Shown: piece after piece, positions 56,795 through 62,562 of the stretch
Position numbering within the stretch: the first letter of the stretch is position 1
How the letters are laid out: the number at the start of each line of letters is the position of its first letter
IMG/VR virus record: IMGVR_UViG_3300017527_000263
Span: 1-62,562 of that record
DNA: 62,562 nucleotides
Strand: one strand, 5' to 3'
Source of the DNA: a virus
Notes under the pieces: generated by a model
What the model was told of the DNA's origin: nothing
Database searches by the model: none
What the model saw: the letters and a program-made list of their open reading frames with translations, nothing else
Made by a program: the position numbers and the translations under genes

Positions 56795-56929
56795 CTACTT
56801 AATTTTTTTAAGCAAACTCTCTGTAGCTTCGAACTTCGTAATCTTGCCGTCCCAAAACTCTAAATAGAGTCGGCCTGTAAAGCGTCGTGCGGCAAAGTCT
56901 GCCAATGTAGAAAAAAGTTTCTTTAGCAT
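56795..56929 (-). CDS. 44-residue peptide ahead of terL
   Basis: MLKKLFSTLADFAARRFTGR begins a basic amphipathic peptide that ends LLKKIK. It starts 15 bases downstream of a TATAAT box with a weak GGTATAGGT ribosome site and ends before the terminator hairpin. As the first gene after a late-type promoter it could be a leader peptide or a small functional protein. Confidence 0.5.
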   Translation of the reverse strand: MLKKLFSTLADFAARRFTGRLYLEFWDGKITKFEATESLLKKIK

Positions 56930-56943
56930 ACCTATACCACACT

Positions 56944-56972
56944 ATTATAGTACAAGTAGATTAAAAAAGCAA
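56944..56972 (-). promoter_or_regulatory. sigma70-type promoter ahead of terL region
   Basis: TTGCTT at 56967-56972 and a perfect TATAAT at 56944-56949 with a 17-bp spacer on the minus strand. It lies directly upstream of the 44-residue gene and the terL hairpin. Confidence 0.58.
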
Positions 56973-56994
56973 CACTTATTTTCTACATTACTTT

Positions 56995-57159
56995 TTATGG
57001 TTTTGCGGCCTTAGTAATGTGGGGTTTTTTAACCGGGGTTTCATCCTCATAGTCGATCTTAAACGCACCCGTCACGCCGCCCCACCTAATCCGGTCATAA
57101 CCCCCACGGTACTTTGCGTTGGTGGCTTTGTGGTCGCTGCTCATCATGTTCTTTGCCAT
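56995..57159 (-). CDS. small basic hypothetical protein
   Basis: A 54-residue protein started at MAKNMMSSDHKATNAKYRGG; GGAGG lies about 10 bases upstream. Basic, Gly/Lys-rich; the segment YDRIRWGGVTGAFKIDYEDE is strand-like. Overlaps the upstream membrane-protein gene by 65 bases. Confidence 0.52.
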   Translation of the reverse strand: MAKNMMSSDHKATNAKYRGGYDRIRWGGVTGAFKIDYEDETPVKKPHITKAAKP

Positions 57160-57352
57160 GCAATTCATCCTCCAATTCCTTGATCCGGCCAACAAACCGG
57201 ACACGCATCTCCTCTGCGGCCATCTCAAAACTTTTGGAAACGTACGATATAATTAGCTGAAACATAATATACAGAGAGACTATATACCAGACAAGAGCCA
57301 GAAAGAATACTGCCTGCGGTGTCGTATTATATAAGTCTATGAGAGGGTTCAC
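57095..57352 (-). CDS. small membrane protein with cytoplasmic coiled coil
   Basis: An 85-residue protein starting at GTG after GGAGAAAAT, coupled to the preceding stop. One or two membrane segments lie at about 12-37 (TPQAVFFLALVWYIVSLYIM), followed by a charged helix (VRFVGRIKELEDELHGKE). Unknown role. Confidence 0.62.
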   Translation of the reverse strand: MNPLIDLYNTTPQAVFFLALVWYIVSLYIMFQLIISYVSKSFEMAAEEMRVRFVGRIKELEDELHGKEHDEQRPQSHQRKVPWGL

Positions 57353-57540
57353 ATTTTCTCCAATACCCCTTTAATTCGTTTCGCCATGTCCCGGCACCCG
57401 TCCTCGATGCCGTCAGCTTGGTAATCTGGAAGTGAGATTGCCAAATCGTCATAAAACTTCACGCGGGGCGCACGCTTCAACGTGTCGGCCAGGTTTATCA
57501 ACGTCAGCCTTATTTCTATTAGTGTCGCTCTTGGACTCAT
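57349..57540 (-). CDS. small hypothetical protein
   Basis: A 63-residue helical protein (MSPRATLIEIRLTLINLADT) with GGGGAGAA before the ATG. It reads as two helices with a Pro/Asp linker. No family recognised. Confidence 0.6.
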   Translation of the reverse strand: MSPRATLIEIRLTLINLADTLKRAPRVKFYDDLAISLPDYQADGIEDGCRDMAKRIKGVLEKM

Positions 57541-57737
57541 TTCTCCCCCCAGATAATAGCATATGCTAAAATGTCCCTTAACTGCTTCGATGATATTTTT
57601 ATAGACCCCATGCTACCGTCTTCATAAACAACACCATCCCGGTAATGATACCATGCGGCACATTCTTGGACAAACCGCCTGTCATTAACAGGAAGTAAAT
57701 TAAATGCGTTATACGACTCTTTTCTGTGGTCCTTCAT
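57537..57737 (-). CDS. small hypothetical protein
   Basis: A 66-residue protein started at MKDHRKESYNAFNLLPVNDR after GGAGGGGGAGGG. It looks alpha/beta with an SSKQLRDILAYAII end. Unknown function. Overlaps both neighbours by 4 bases. Confidence 0.6.
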   Translation of the reverse strand: MKDHRKESYNAFNLLPVNDRRFVQECAAWYHYRDGVVYEDGSMGSIKISSKQLRDILAYAIIWGEK

Positions 57738-57865
57738 CCCTCCCCCTCCAGCCACCACAAAAGCCGCGCTATATCACGGCAATGCGAGTGGCAGCATATG
57801 TTATTAAACCAATGCGCTTCCTGGAAATAAAATATCGGGTCGCCACAGTGGATGCAGGTTATCAC
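57734..57865 (-). CDS. small zinc-binding protein
   Basis: A 43-residue protein started at the GTG that overlaps the upstream stop (GTGA), after GGGGGAAAGGCC. CIHCGDP and CCHSHCRD provide four Cys or His ligands for one zinc. The frame extends upstream but that part overlaps another gene. Confidence 0.55.
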   Translation of the reverse strand: MITCIHCGDPIFYFQEAHWFNNICCHSHCRDIARLLWWLEGEG

Positions 57866-58053
57866 GGCCTTTCCCCCATAATAATCCTTTTCGCCGCCAT
57901 AAGCCCGTTGCGCTCCGTGATCCGATCTTCTAAAAGCCGCTTTTCTATTAACCGCGCCATGCGCCAACGCTCGGACAGACGTGTAAAGTCTTCCTCTGTG
58001 TAATCGGATATGTCTATAAGGTTCGAAGAAGAATCATTGCTATAACCCATCAT
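57862..58053 (-). CDS. small hypothetical protein
   Basis: A 63-residue protein from MMGYSNDSSSNLIDISDYTE after GCGGGTGAA, with an acidic start and then a long basic helix (RLSERWRMARLIEKRLLEDR). Unknown role. Confidence 0.57.
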   Translation of the reverse strand: MMGYSNDSSSNLIDISDYTEEDFTRLSERWRMARLIEKRLLEDRITERNGLMAAKRIIMGERP

Positions 58054-58241
58054 TTCACCCGCCATCCCAAATTGGCCAAGCTCGCCGTCGCCTGACCGTG
58101 GAAAATGCTGCTCCAAATCCTGTCGTAGTCGTCTATGGAATAAATGTCGTTGAAATGCTGACCAACGAACCTGTCAGCCAAGTCCTCCGCGTATTCAACG
58201 ATTCTTGCCGTCTGCATCTTGCGCTGAAAATCGTCAAACAT
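58050..58241 (-). CDS. small hypothetical protein
   Basis: A 63-residue protein from MFDDFQRKMQTARIVEYAED, preceded by AAGGGGGTTGAGC. Helical and acidic in the first half. It overlaps the next gene start by 4 bases. No family recognised. Confidence 0.57.
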   Translation of the reverse strand: MFDDFQRKMQTARIVEYAEDLADRFVGQHFNDIYSIDDYDRIWSSIFHGQATASLANLGWRVK

Positions 58242-58539
58242 GCTCAACCCCCTTCTCATTCGGAAGTTCGAGGTAGATGTCTACAGTTTTGTAGAAATAT
58301 TCTGTGCCTGTGTAGTCCATGCTGAGTTCCTTGTCATACTCGCTCCAACCTTTGGGCGCATCTGAAAAATCAGATTTTCTTGAAGTTTCCCACTCCTTTG
58401 CGCGGCTGGTTGCGAGTAGAACATGCGCTTTCGCCAGACCCTCATCAAGGTAGCCAACAACGGGCCATTCACAACGGTCTGAATATTCACCAGTGGTGCC
58501 AAAAACAACGTATACTTTCATAAGTTCATCCATTAGCAT
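58234..58539 (-). CDS. hypothetical protein
   Basis: A 101-residue protein (MLMDELMKVYVVFGTTGEYS). The start is placed 7 bases after AGGAG; nearby ATGs are also possible. The beginning YVVFGTTGEYSDRCEWPV is strand-like and followed by a helix with GLAKAHVLLATSRAKEW. This looks like a compact phage protein that recurs in other genomes, but I cannot name the family. Confidence 0.6.
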   Translation of the reverse strand: MLMDELMKVYVVFGTTGEYSDRCEWPVVGYLDEGLAKAHVLLATSRAKEWETSRKSDFSDAPKGWSEYDKELSMDYTGTEYFYKTVDIYLELPNEKGVEHV

Positions 58540-58910
58540 TTCCATTCTCCTGTTACGGGTTCGTCCTTTATGCTGTCAATGCGGCCCATGGTAGCGAATT
58601 CAATGCGTTTCCCGGCGTATTCTGCCCACTCTAACTCTTGGCCCACGCCGAGCGATTTTGCCCACCCGTCCAACTGCAACACCCACACCTCGTCAGCCCA
58701 CATTAGAAACTGAAAATCCTGCTCCAGCCAGTCGTATTCCGGCTTCCAGCCAGTCTCCTCTGAAATCGGGTGGCTATGGCTGATTGGCGAAAACACCACG
58801 TACCCCGCCCTCATCAACACACCCGCAGCATAATTCACCTGCCTGAAACGTGCTTCCCGGACCAGCGGGTCTTCATCCCAATATGGACACGCTAAGTAGA
58901 TTTTTATCAT
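58533..58910 (-). CDS. DUF1937-like protein (nucleoside 2-deoxyribosyltransferase fold)
   Basis: A 125-residue protein started at MIKIYLACPYWDEDPLVREA. ACPYWDED...R near the N-terminus, SPISHSHPI in the middle and WLEQDFQFLMWADEVWVLQL then SLGVGQELEWAEY are the pattern of DUF1937, a group related to nucleoside 2-deoxyribosyltransferases. It may handle modified or salvage nucleosides. The catalytic Glu is probably that in GQELEWA. Confidence 0.72.
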   Translation of the reverse strand: MIKIYLACPYWDEDPLVREARFRQVNYAAGVLMRAGYVVFSPISHSHPISEETGWKPEYDWLEQDFQFLMWADEVWVLQLDGWAKSLGVGQELEWAEYAGKRIEFATMGRIDSIKDEPVTGEWKC

Positions 58911-59191
58911 TATAAACCAATCCTTTCGCATATCGCGGCGGACCACTTTCGGTTGAGTTCAATGAACCAGCACAGGAAGTCTTGGGCTATTCCTTCGCGG
59001 ATAAGACTAAAACACCCATAGCACACACAGAACGACGCGGTTAGAATCAGGACACCAAAAAACCATAGAAACGGCACGGAATGCTGTTCCCCACACAGAT
59101 CCGCAACGAACACCCCAGACCAATACGGCACGAACACCACGGCCCCGATTTCAAGCACCTTTAAAAGCGCAAACACTATTGATCTCATCAT
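58910..59191 (-). CDS. small membrane protein
   Basis: A 93-residue protein started at MMRSIVFALLKVLEIGAVVF after GGGGGTGAA. Two membrane segments at about 5-26 and 41-63, joined by a Cys-containing loop, then a cytoplasmic helix. Overlaps the XRE gene and the DUF1937-like gene by short stop/start overlaps. Confidence 0.64.
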   Translation of the reverse strand: MMRSIVFALLKVLEIGAVVFVPYWSGVFVADLCGEQHSVPFLWFFGVLILTASFCVCYGCFSLIREGIAQDFLCWFIELNRKWSAAICERIGL

Positions 59192-59355
59192 TTCACCCCC
59201 AAAAGTTTCCATGCCAACATTACGTATGCCTCTATCGAACCGGGGATCTCTTCCCACCGCGATAACGTGTTAGGGTGGATCTTAACCCTCCGGCATAGTT
59301 CGGACTGAGACCAGCCAATTTCGTCCAGTATGGTCGATAATTCCTTCTTAGTCAT
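59188..59355 (-). CDS. small XRE-type helix-turn-helix protein
   Basis: A 55-residue protein. MTKKELSTILDEIGWSQSEL and CRRVKIHPNTLSRWEE form a complete XRE helix-turn-helix. It lies inside the operon rather than at a switch, overlapping both neighbours. It may be the protein that binds one of the repeated operator-like sequences, but which one is unknown. Confidence 0.72.
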   Translation of the reverse strand: MTKKELSTILDEIGWSQSELCRRVKIHPNTLSRWEEIPGSIEAYVMLAWKLLGVK

Positions 59356-59600
59356 CAGAGTGCCTCAAGTTCCTTGTATTCGTGCTCAATCGTTTGGACG
59401 CGATCAACAATCCTGTATTGCGCCTTTATCATACTTAACTCCGCGCCTATTTCTTCCGATAGTGCATCATACAAGTCGTCGGAACAATAATCGGGCATGT
59501 CAGCAAGACCTATAAGGTAGGAACACATCTCCCCCCACTCATCCCCGCTTAGTTCAGCGTACTTTCTAAGTTCGTCTGCTTCAATCTGCACCCTGTTCAT
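59355..59600 (-). CDS. small acidic hypothetical protein
   Basis: An 81-residue acidic helical protein (MNRVQIEADELRKYAELSGD) with GGGGAGGAGAAACC before the ATG. Near the centre CSYLIGLADMPDYCSDDLYD could hold a disulfide or metal. Unknown role. Confidence 0.6.
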   Translation of the reverse strand: MNRVQIEADELRKYAELSGDEWGEMCSYLIGLADMPDYCSDDLYDALSEEIGAELSMIKAQYRIVDRVQTIEHEYKELEAL

Positions 59601-59767
59601 GGTTTCTCCTCCCCGATATACGGCACATCTTTCCATTCCGTCCACTCAACAGGGGGTGGAAGTGGTGTCAACGAGCCAGAACTATCAACCCGCAACTTCA
59701 CCTGTCTGTATTGAAGCACCCTCCAAACCGCCGTGTGCATCATGACCTTCCATCTTAATTCAAACAT
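59597..59767 (-). CDS. small conserved-looking phage protein
   Basis: A 56-residue protein (MFELRWKVMMHTAVWRVLQY) with GAGGGAGGGAAAATAGG upstream. The WKV...AVWRVLQYRQV front and the PPPVEWTEWKDVPYI end match a small protein type frequent in phages, of unknown function. Confidence 0.66.
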   Translation of the reverse strand: MFELRWKVMMHTAVWRVLQYRQVKLRVDSSGSLTPLPPPVEWTEWKDVPYIGEEKP

Positions 59768-59808
59768 CCTATTTTCCCTCCCTCGGCATAACCTTAGCAG
59801 TCTCTCCA

Positions 59809-60204
59809 TCACGGTTTCACCATCGACATTAACGATTTAAGCGCGTAGTATTCAGGGTTCAAAACTTGGGTCACGGTACAAAAGCTGGTTGTGGCGGCAA
59901 CGACCAATAATATCGCCAACCCTATCCCACCTACAAAAGCAAACGGCTCGAAGTCTTCGTAGCAGATATTAAAAACGTCTTTCCGTCTATTGCCGTCCTT
60001 ATCTCTAGGATCCCAGTGGGCCAACATATAGCGCACATAAAAGAACATCACTGTAGAGATAACCGCGAAAAAAAACCAGGCGGTTATGGCGTCTATATAT
60101 TGTTGGCGGACCAGCCATGGCCACACATGCTCCACGCCGACACCCAGCTTCGCGCCCAATTTGTCCAAGTATTCCGTGACCATGCTTATAGATTCTGTGT
60201 TCAT
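59809..60204 (-). CDS. integral membrane protein
   Basis: A 131-residue protein with a short helical start (MNTESISMVTEYLDKLGAKL) and membrane helices at about 38-58 and 90-113, separated by a basic loop (DPRDKDGNRRKD). The C-terminal LNPEYYALKSL is a segment I associate with small phage membrane proteins. Possible holin; no proof. Confidence 0.66.
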   Translation of the reverse strand: MNTESISMVTEYLDKLGAKLGVGVEHVWPWLVRQQYIDAITAWFFFAVISTVMFFYVRYMLAHWDPRDKDGNRRKDVFNICYEDFEPFAFVGGIGLAILLVVAATTSFCTVTQVLNPEYYALKSLMSMVKP

Positions 60205-60218
60205 ATACTCCCCCTTTT

Positions 60219-60524
60219 TTATTTACACCCGTCTTCCCAAAGTCTCTTTGCCCAAACCTTCCTTTCCACAGCCTCACGCCTTCTGTCCTCAACTTCCTTC
60301 TTGGCACTTTCTATCCCGGCGTCACACTTCCCACAGAGTACGCAGACACGGTTTACCGCAGCACTACCCATCAGGTCGGGAAGGACGGAAAAAGAAAGCG
60401 GCTTGCCAGTTTTGAACGCTACATTGTTGATCCACTCGTACTCGTCGCTCACCTCGATAATTTCCCAGTCGTGTTCGTGTGATTTTTTAAGCGTGTACTC
60501 GTCGTCATCGTTGAAAGGGAACAT
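60219..60524 (-). CDS. hypothetical protein with Cys pair
   Basis: A 101-residue protein started at MFPFNDDDEYTLKKSHEHDW after AAAGGAGAAGCC; a longer frame runs through the tRNA-like RNA and is rejected. CVLCGKCDAG near residue 67 could bind zinc and a charged helix follows. It is immediately downstream of the tRNA-like RNA and shares its transcript. Confidence 0.62.
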   Translation of the reverse strand: MFPFNDDDEYTLKKSHEHDWEIIEVSDEYEWINNVAFKTGKPLSFSVLPDLMGSAAVNRVCVLCGKCDAGIESAKKEVEDRRREAVERKVWAKRLWEDGCK

Positions 60525-60542
60525 GGCTTCTCCTTTAAGGTT

Positions 60543-60650
60543 TGGCTGGGGCAGGGATTTGCACCCTGCAGCAACGCTCATATGTAACCCCTTTGTCTGC
60601 GTCATCGTCCAGGTGGGTCCACGATTGTGATTATATTCAGCCTCCCAGCC
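60543..60650 (-). ncRNA. tRNA-like RNA with own promoter
   Basis: The ends form a tRNA acceptor (GGCTGGG with CCCAGCC, then A) and the T arm GCAGGG-TGCAAAT-CCCTGC, the last 28 nt being identical to those of the Leu-type gene at 19313-19427. The middle 70 or so bases do not fold into a normal D and anticodon arm; ATCGT/ACGAT and ACGC/GCGT stems are possible. A promoter at 60661-60689 should start transcription about 4 bases before its first base. It may be a degenerate tRNA, a tRNA mimic, or a processed leader of the next gene. Confidence 0.62.
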
Positions 60651-60660
60651 AATTTTTCTA

Positions 60661-60689
60661 ACCATAACCGATTCGTTTCGCGTTGTCAA
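60661..60689 (-). promoter_or_regulatory. promoter of the tRNA-like RNA
   Basis: A perfect TTGACA at 60684-60689 and TATGGT at 60661-60666 with a 17-bp spacer on the minus strand. The -35 is the inner end of half-site array A. Confidence 0.65.
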
Positions 60690-60738
60690 CAAAAATGTTG
60701 ACGTTTTATCAACTTTCTGCGGACGGGACATCAACATT
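60684..60738. promoter_or_regulatory. half-site array A (TCAAC/GTTGA)
   Basis: A 55-bp array: TCAACA, TGTTGA, TCAAC and TCAACA at offsets 3, 13, 26 and 48. The first two form an inverted repeat around AAAA. It extends upstream from the -35 of the minus-strand promoter. It matches array B at 62392-62446 at 43 of 55 positions with no gaps. Confidence 0.78.
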
Positions 60739-60761
60739 CATGTACTTTCATCCCCACCCCC

Positions 60762-61925
60762 TTAAAATAGTTTCATCTGGGCGGTCGCCGCGCTTACCCT
60801 CGGTATTGTAATCTCGTCCAGATATTTCTGGTTCAACTCAATCCCTATGAATTTCCGGTCGTGCTTGTGTGATACAATCGCCGTGGTGCCTGAACCCATG
60901 AACGGGTCAATTACAGTGCCGCCCTTGGGACATCCGGCCATGATGCAGGGTTCTATCAGGTCTGGCGGGAATACTGCGAAGTGTGCGCCACTGAAGGGTT
61001 TGGTTGAACAGGTCCAGACTGATCGTTTGTTGCGGCTTTGCGATTCTTCACGACTTCCCTTCAACCCATGGTGCTTTAACTTCGGGTCTGTGGTACCACC
61101 ACGAAAATTAGTTCTATCCCGTGTACCCCAATTTTGTGCATCCTCTTTAACCGCATCCATATCGCAAAAATACTTCTGCGATTTACTAAGCAAAAAGATG
61201 TATTCGTGCGCCTTAGTGCAACGGTCCTTCACGCTCTCAGGCATGGGGTTGGGCTTGTGCCAAATAATGTCCTGACGCAAATACCAACCGGCTGATTGCA
61301 GGGCGAAGGCTACTCGCCAGGGGATGCCTATTAAATTTTTTTCTGGCAACCCCCCCTTTTTCTGTTTTCCGGTTCTGCTCATAGCTGTTTTTCGTGACTC
61401 GTCTCCCGTTTTCCCTATTTTTTGCTCGTTCCCCGGATTGTTGTTGGTTGGGGGGTGGGTGGAATAACTATCCCCCAAATTAACCCAGCAAGTCCCATCA
61501 TCCCGCAGCACACGCCGCACTTCCTCAAAAACAGCCACAAGCTTTTCGACGAATGCCTCCGGTGTCTCCTCAAGACCTATCTGGCGGTCCTTGCGGGTGG
61601 CACCACATTTTTTACAAACCTTTAAATACTGGCTTGTTTTACCGATTTGTTCATCGTGGACCCTTGTTCGTGTGCTGCCGTCGCACCTTTCACCACAAGC
61701 AATCATGCTTTTCTGCTGTCTGAGCCTCTCTCCAAGTTTTCCGTCATCTACATGCTTACATTCAATGTCACCACCAATCCATTCAGCCGTCCCGTAGTCC
61801 CTCAACCCCCAATATGGAGGGGATGTTACACAACAATTTACAGACTGATCCGGTAGACGTTTAAGAACCTCCAATGAATCCCCATGGTACAGCCGCCCGT
61901 CCTGCGTTTCGTAGTATGGTTTCAT
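60762..61925 (-). CDS. DNA methyltransferase (N4-cytosine or N6-adenine)
   Basis: A 387-residue protein. TSPPYWG (34-40) is the catalytic motif IV and DPFMGSGTT near residue 344 is the SAM-binding motif I, in the order of beta-class amino methyltransferases. A CKKCGATRKD zinc knuckle near 105 lies in the target recognition region. No restriction enzyme gene lies beside it, so it most likely protects phage DNA or alters its expression. The recognition site is unknown. Confidence 0.86.
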   Translation of the reverse strand: MKPYYETQDGRLYHGDSLEVLKRLPDQSVNCCVTSPPYWGLRDYGTAEWIGGDIECKHVDDGKLGERLRQQKSMIACGERCDGSTRTRVHDEQIGKTSQYLKVCKKCGATRKDRQIGLEETPEAFVEKLVAVFEEVRRVLRDDGTCWVNLGDSYSTHPPTNNNPGNEQKIGKTGDESRKTAMSRTGKQKKGGLPEKNLIGIPWRVAFALQSAGWYLRQDIIWHKPNPMPESVKDRCTKAHEYIFLLSKSQKYFCDMDAVKEDAQNWGTRDRTNFRGGTTDPKLKHHGLKGSREESQSRNKRSVWTCSTKPFSGAHFAVFPPDLIEPCIMAGCPKGGTVIDPFMGSGTTAIVSHKHDRKFIGIELNQKYLDEITIPRVSAATAQMKLF

Positions 61926-61958
61926 GCCTCACACCCTAAACTAAAAAAACACCCCTGA

Positions 61959-62339
61959 TTACACAGTGTCGTCTTTAGCAGTTTTGATTGTTCCATCGTC
62001 CCCGATGCCTATAATTTTCCTGCCAGTATCTCCGTAGTGGGCGTACCAAATAGGGGTGGGTGACCCCATCACATACTCTCCACCCTTGTATCCAGTGAAG
62101 ACTTCACCCATTGCCGCCCGACAGCCGGCAAGAACTTCAAAGACCGGCCTTTTCTCGCTCGTCGGCGCAACAGCCAGATCGGAGTAATACCCTCTGTAGC
62201 TGTCAAGTTCCCCAAAACCATGTATTTCCGTATCCTCCGGCAGTGTTTCAAGAACCTTGATTATTTTACCTAAAGTCATTTGTGTGTTGGTGCGTTCTCT
62301 TTGTCCATCATCCATCATCGCTTGTATGTCAAAACTCAT
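61959..62339 (-). CDS. conserved phage protein (HSYRGYYSDLA-like family)
   Basis: A 126-residue protein started at MSFDIQAMMDDGQRERTNTQ after GGGAGGTGACA. MTLGKIIKVLETLPEDTEIH followed by LDSYRGYYSDLAVAPTSEKR is the hallmark of a small protein family common in phages and without assigned function. The end (GRKIIGIGDDGTIKT) is strand-rich. It is the first gene downstream of promoter B. Confidence 0.78.
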   Translation of the reverse strand: MSFDIQAMMDDGQRERTNTQMTLGKIIKVLETLPEDTEIHGFGELDSYRGYYSDLAVAPTSEKRPVFEVLAGCRAAMGEVFTGYKGGEYVMGSPTPIWYAHYGDTGRKIIGIGDDGTIKTAKDDTV

Positions 62340-62368
62340 TGTCACCTCCCTTTATTGTGTTTAAATAA

Positions 62369-62397
62369 ACAATACACAAAAAGAAAGCTACTGTCAA
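62369..62397 (-). promoter_or_regulatory. promoter B for the right-end operon
   Basis: Minus strand: TTGACA at 62392-62397, TATTGT at 62369-62374, spacer 17 bp. It reads toward the gene at 62339 and the methyltransferase. Its -35 is the inner end of array B. Confidence 0.65.
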
Positions 62398-62446
62398 CAG
62401 AAATGTTGATGAAACATCAACTTTCCACGGAGGTTATATCAACATT
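62392..62446. promoter_or_regulatory. half-site array B (TCAAC/GTTGA)
   Basis: Second copy of the 55-bp array with the same half-site spacing as array A. The half-sites are kept while the bases between them differ. Confidence 0.78.
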
Positions 62447-62562
62447 TCTGTAATTCTGGGGGAAACTATGGGAAGAGTATGGAACTACCTGGAGTAATCA
62501 TCCCAGGCAGCATGGATCGTCTTGTATTTTCGGTAGTAATGTAGATTCATAAATCGCTTAAA
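62447..62562. other. right end, no supported gene
   Basis: I see nothing firm here. A 21-codon minus-strand frame from 62550 lacks a ribosome site. No repeat with the left end of the window is visible. Confidence 0.5.

Noticed and set aside
60543-60650. tmRNA or selenocysteine tRNA
   Set aside because: The RNA is too short for tmRNA and has no tag frame; 13 bp in acceptor plus T stem recalls tRNA-Sec, but the paired copy at 19313 has a Leu-type D arm and no clear UCA anticodon position.
60525-60737. N-terminal extension of the gene at 60219-60524 across the tRNA-like region
   Set aside because: It would translate the RNA and the promoter; a good ribosome site supports the internal ATG at 60524.
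1-62562. CRISPR array, integrase, insertion sequence or transposase
   Set aside because: I saw no spaced repeat array and no protein with tyrosine or serine recombinase or DDE motifs. The dispersed modules at 3-6 kb are not evenly spaced and contain genes between them.
62460-62562. Short frames at the right end (9 and 21 codons)
   Set aside because: No ribosome site, too short, and no link to a neighbour.

Overview
The window is a stretch of a tailed-phage genome with a P22-like (short-tailed, podovirus) head and neck module: large terminase, gp1-type portal, scaffold, P22-fold coat, gp4-type adaptor, gp10-type tail hub, injection proteins and a head-binding tailspike. Sec signal peptides and lipoboxes, sigma70-type promoters (TTGACA/TATAAT) and Shine-Dalgarno-led genes indicate a bacterial, probably Gram-negative, host. 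MopE-like Asp/Cys repeats in one fibre protein hint weakly at a deltaproteobacterial-type host (inference). I found no integrase, DNA polymerase, RNA polymerase or CRISPR array. The left edge cuts the small terminase gene. The sequence may be a permuted circular genome opened inside terS, but simple end-joining does not restore terS, so this is unproven.

Layout. (1) 1-600, minus: terS and two tiny genes. (2) 600-6240, plus: an early-looking operon of about 14 mostly small, acidic, Cys/Trp/Tyr-rich unknown proteins and one radical SAM enzyme; many of its genes are introduced by near-identical intergenic modules holding a small C/G hairpin and the ribosome binding site. (3) 6340-16230, minus: an XRE repressor with an apparently leaderless promoter, then zinc-finger and HNH proteins, SSB, a replication initiator-like protein, a DnaB/RepA-type ATPase, exported proteins including a ClpP-like protease with a CXXCH motif, and a dense set of small genes. 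(4) 16399-19761, plus: divergent operon with an exonuclease plus annealing protein pair (Red-like recombination) and a Leu-type tRNA-like gene with an insertion in its anticodon region. (5) 19758-56718, minus: phosphoesterase, lysis candidates, a fibre locus whose proteins carry signal peptides or lipoboxes, a 2354-residue polyvalent ejection protein, and the head/neck/packaging genes. (6) 56728-62339, minus: small accessory genes, a second XRE protein, a DUF1937-like protein, a tRNA-like RNA with its own promoter, and a DNA methyltransferase.

Control. The repressor at 16027-16230 sits between two divergent promoters with two matching operator-like sites, a lysis/lysogeny-style switch. Two minus-strand promoters at the right end (60661 and 62369) carry the same 55-bp array of TCAAC/GTTGA half-sites reaching upstream from the -35, suggesting shared activation. 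A promoter at 56944 is followed by a 44-residue gene and then a terminator-like hairpin just before the large terminase, so late expression may depend on read-through.

The most unusual items are the dispersed hairpin plus RBS modules, the two tRNA-like loci sharing a 28-nt 3' half, the twin half-site arrays, the exported fibre proteins and the exported ClpP/CXXCH protein.
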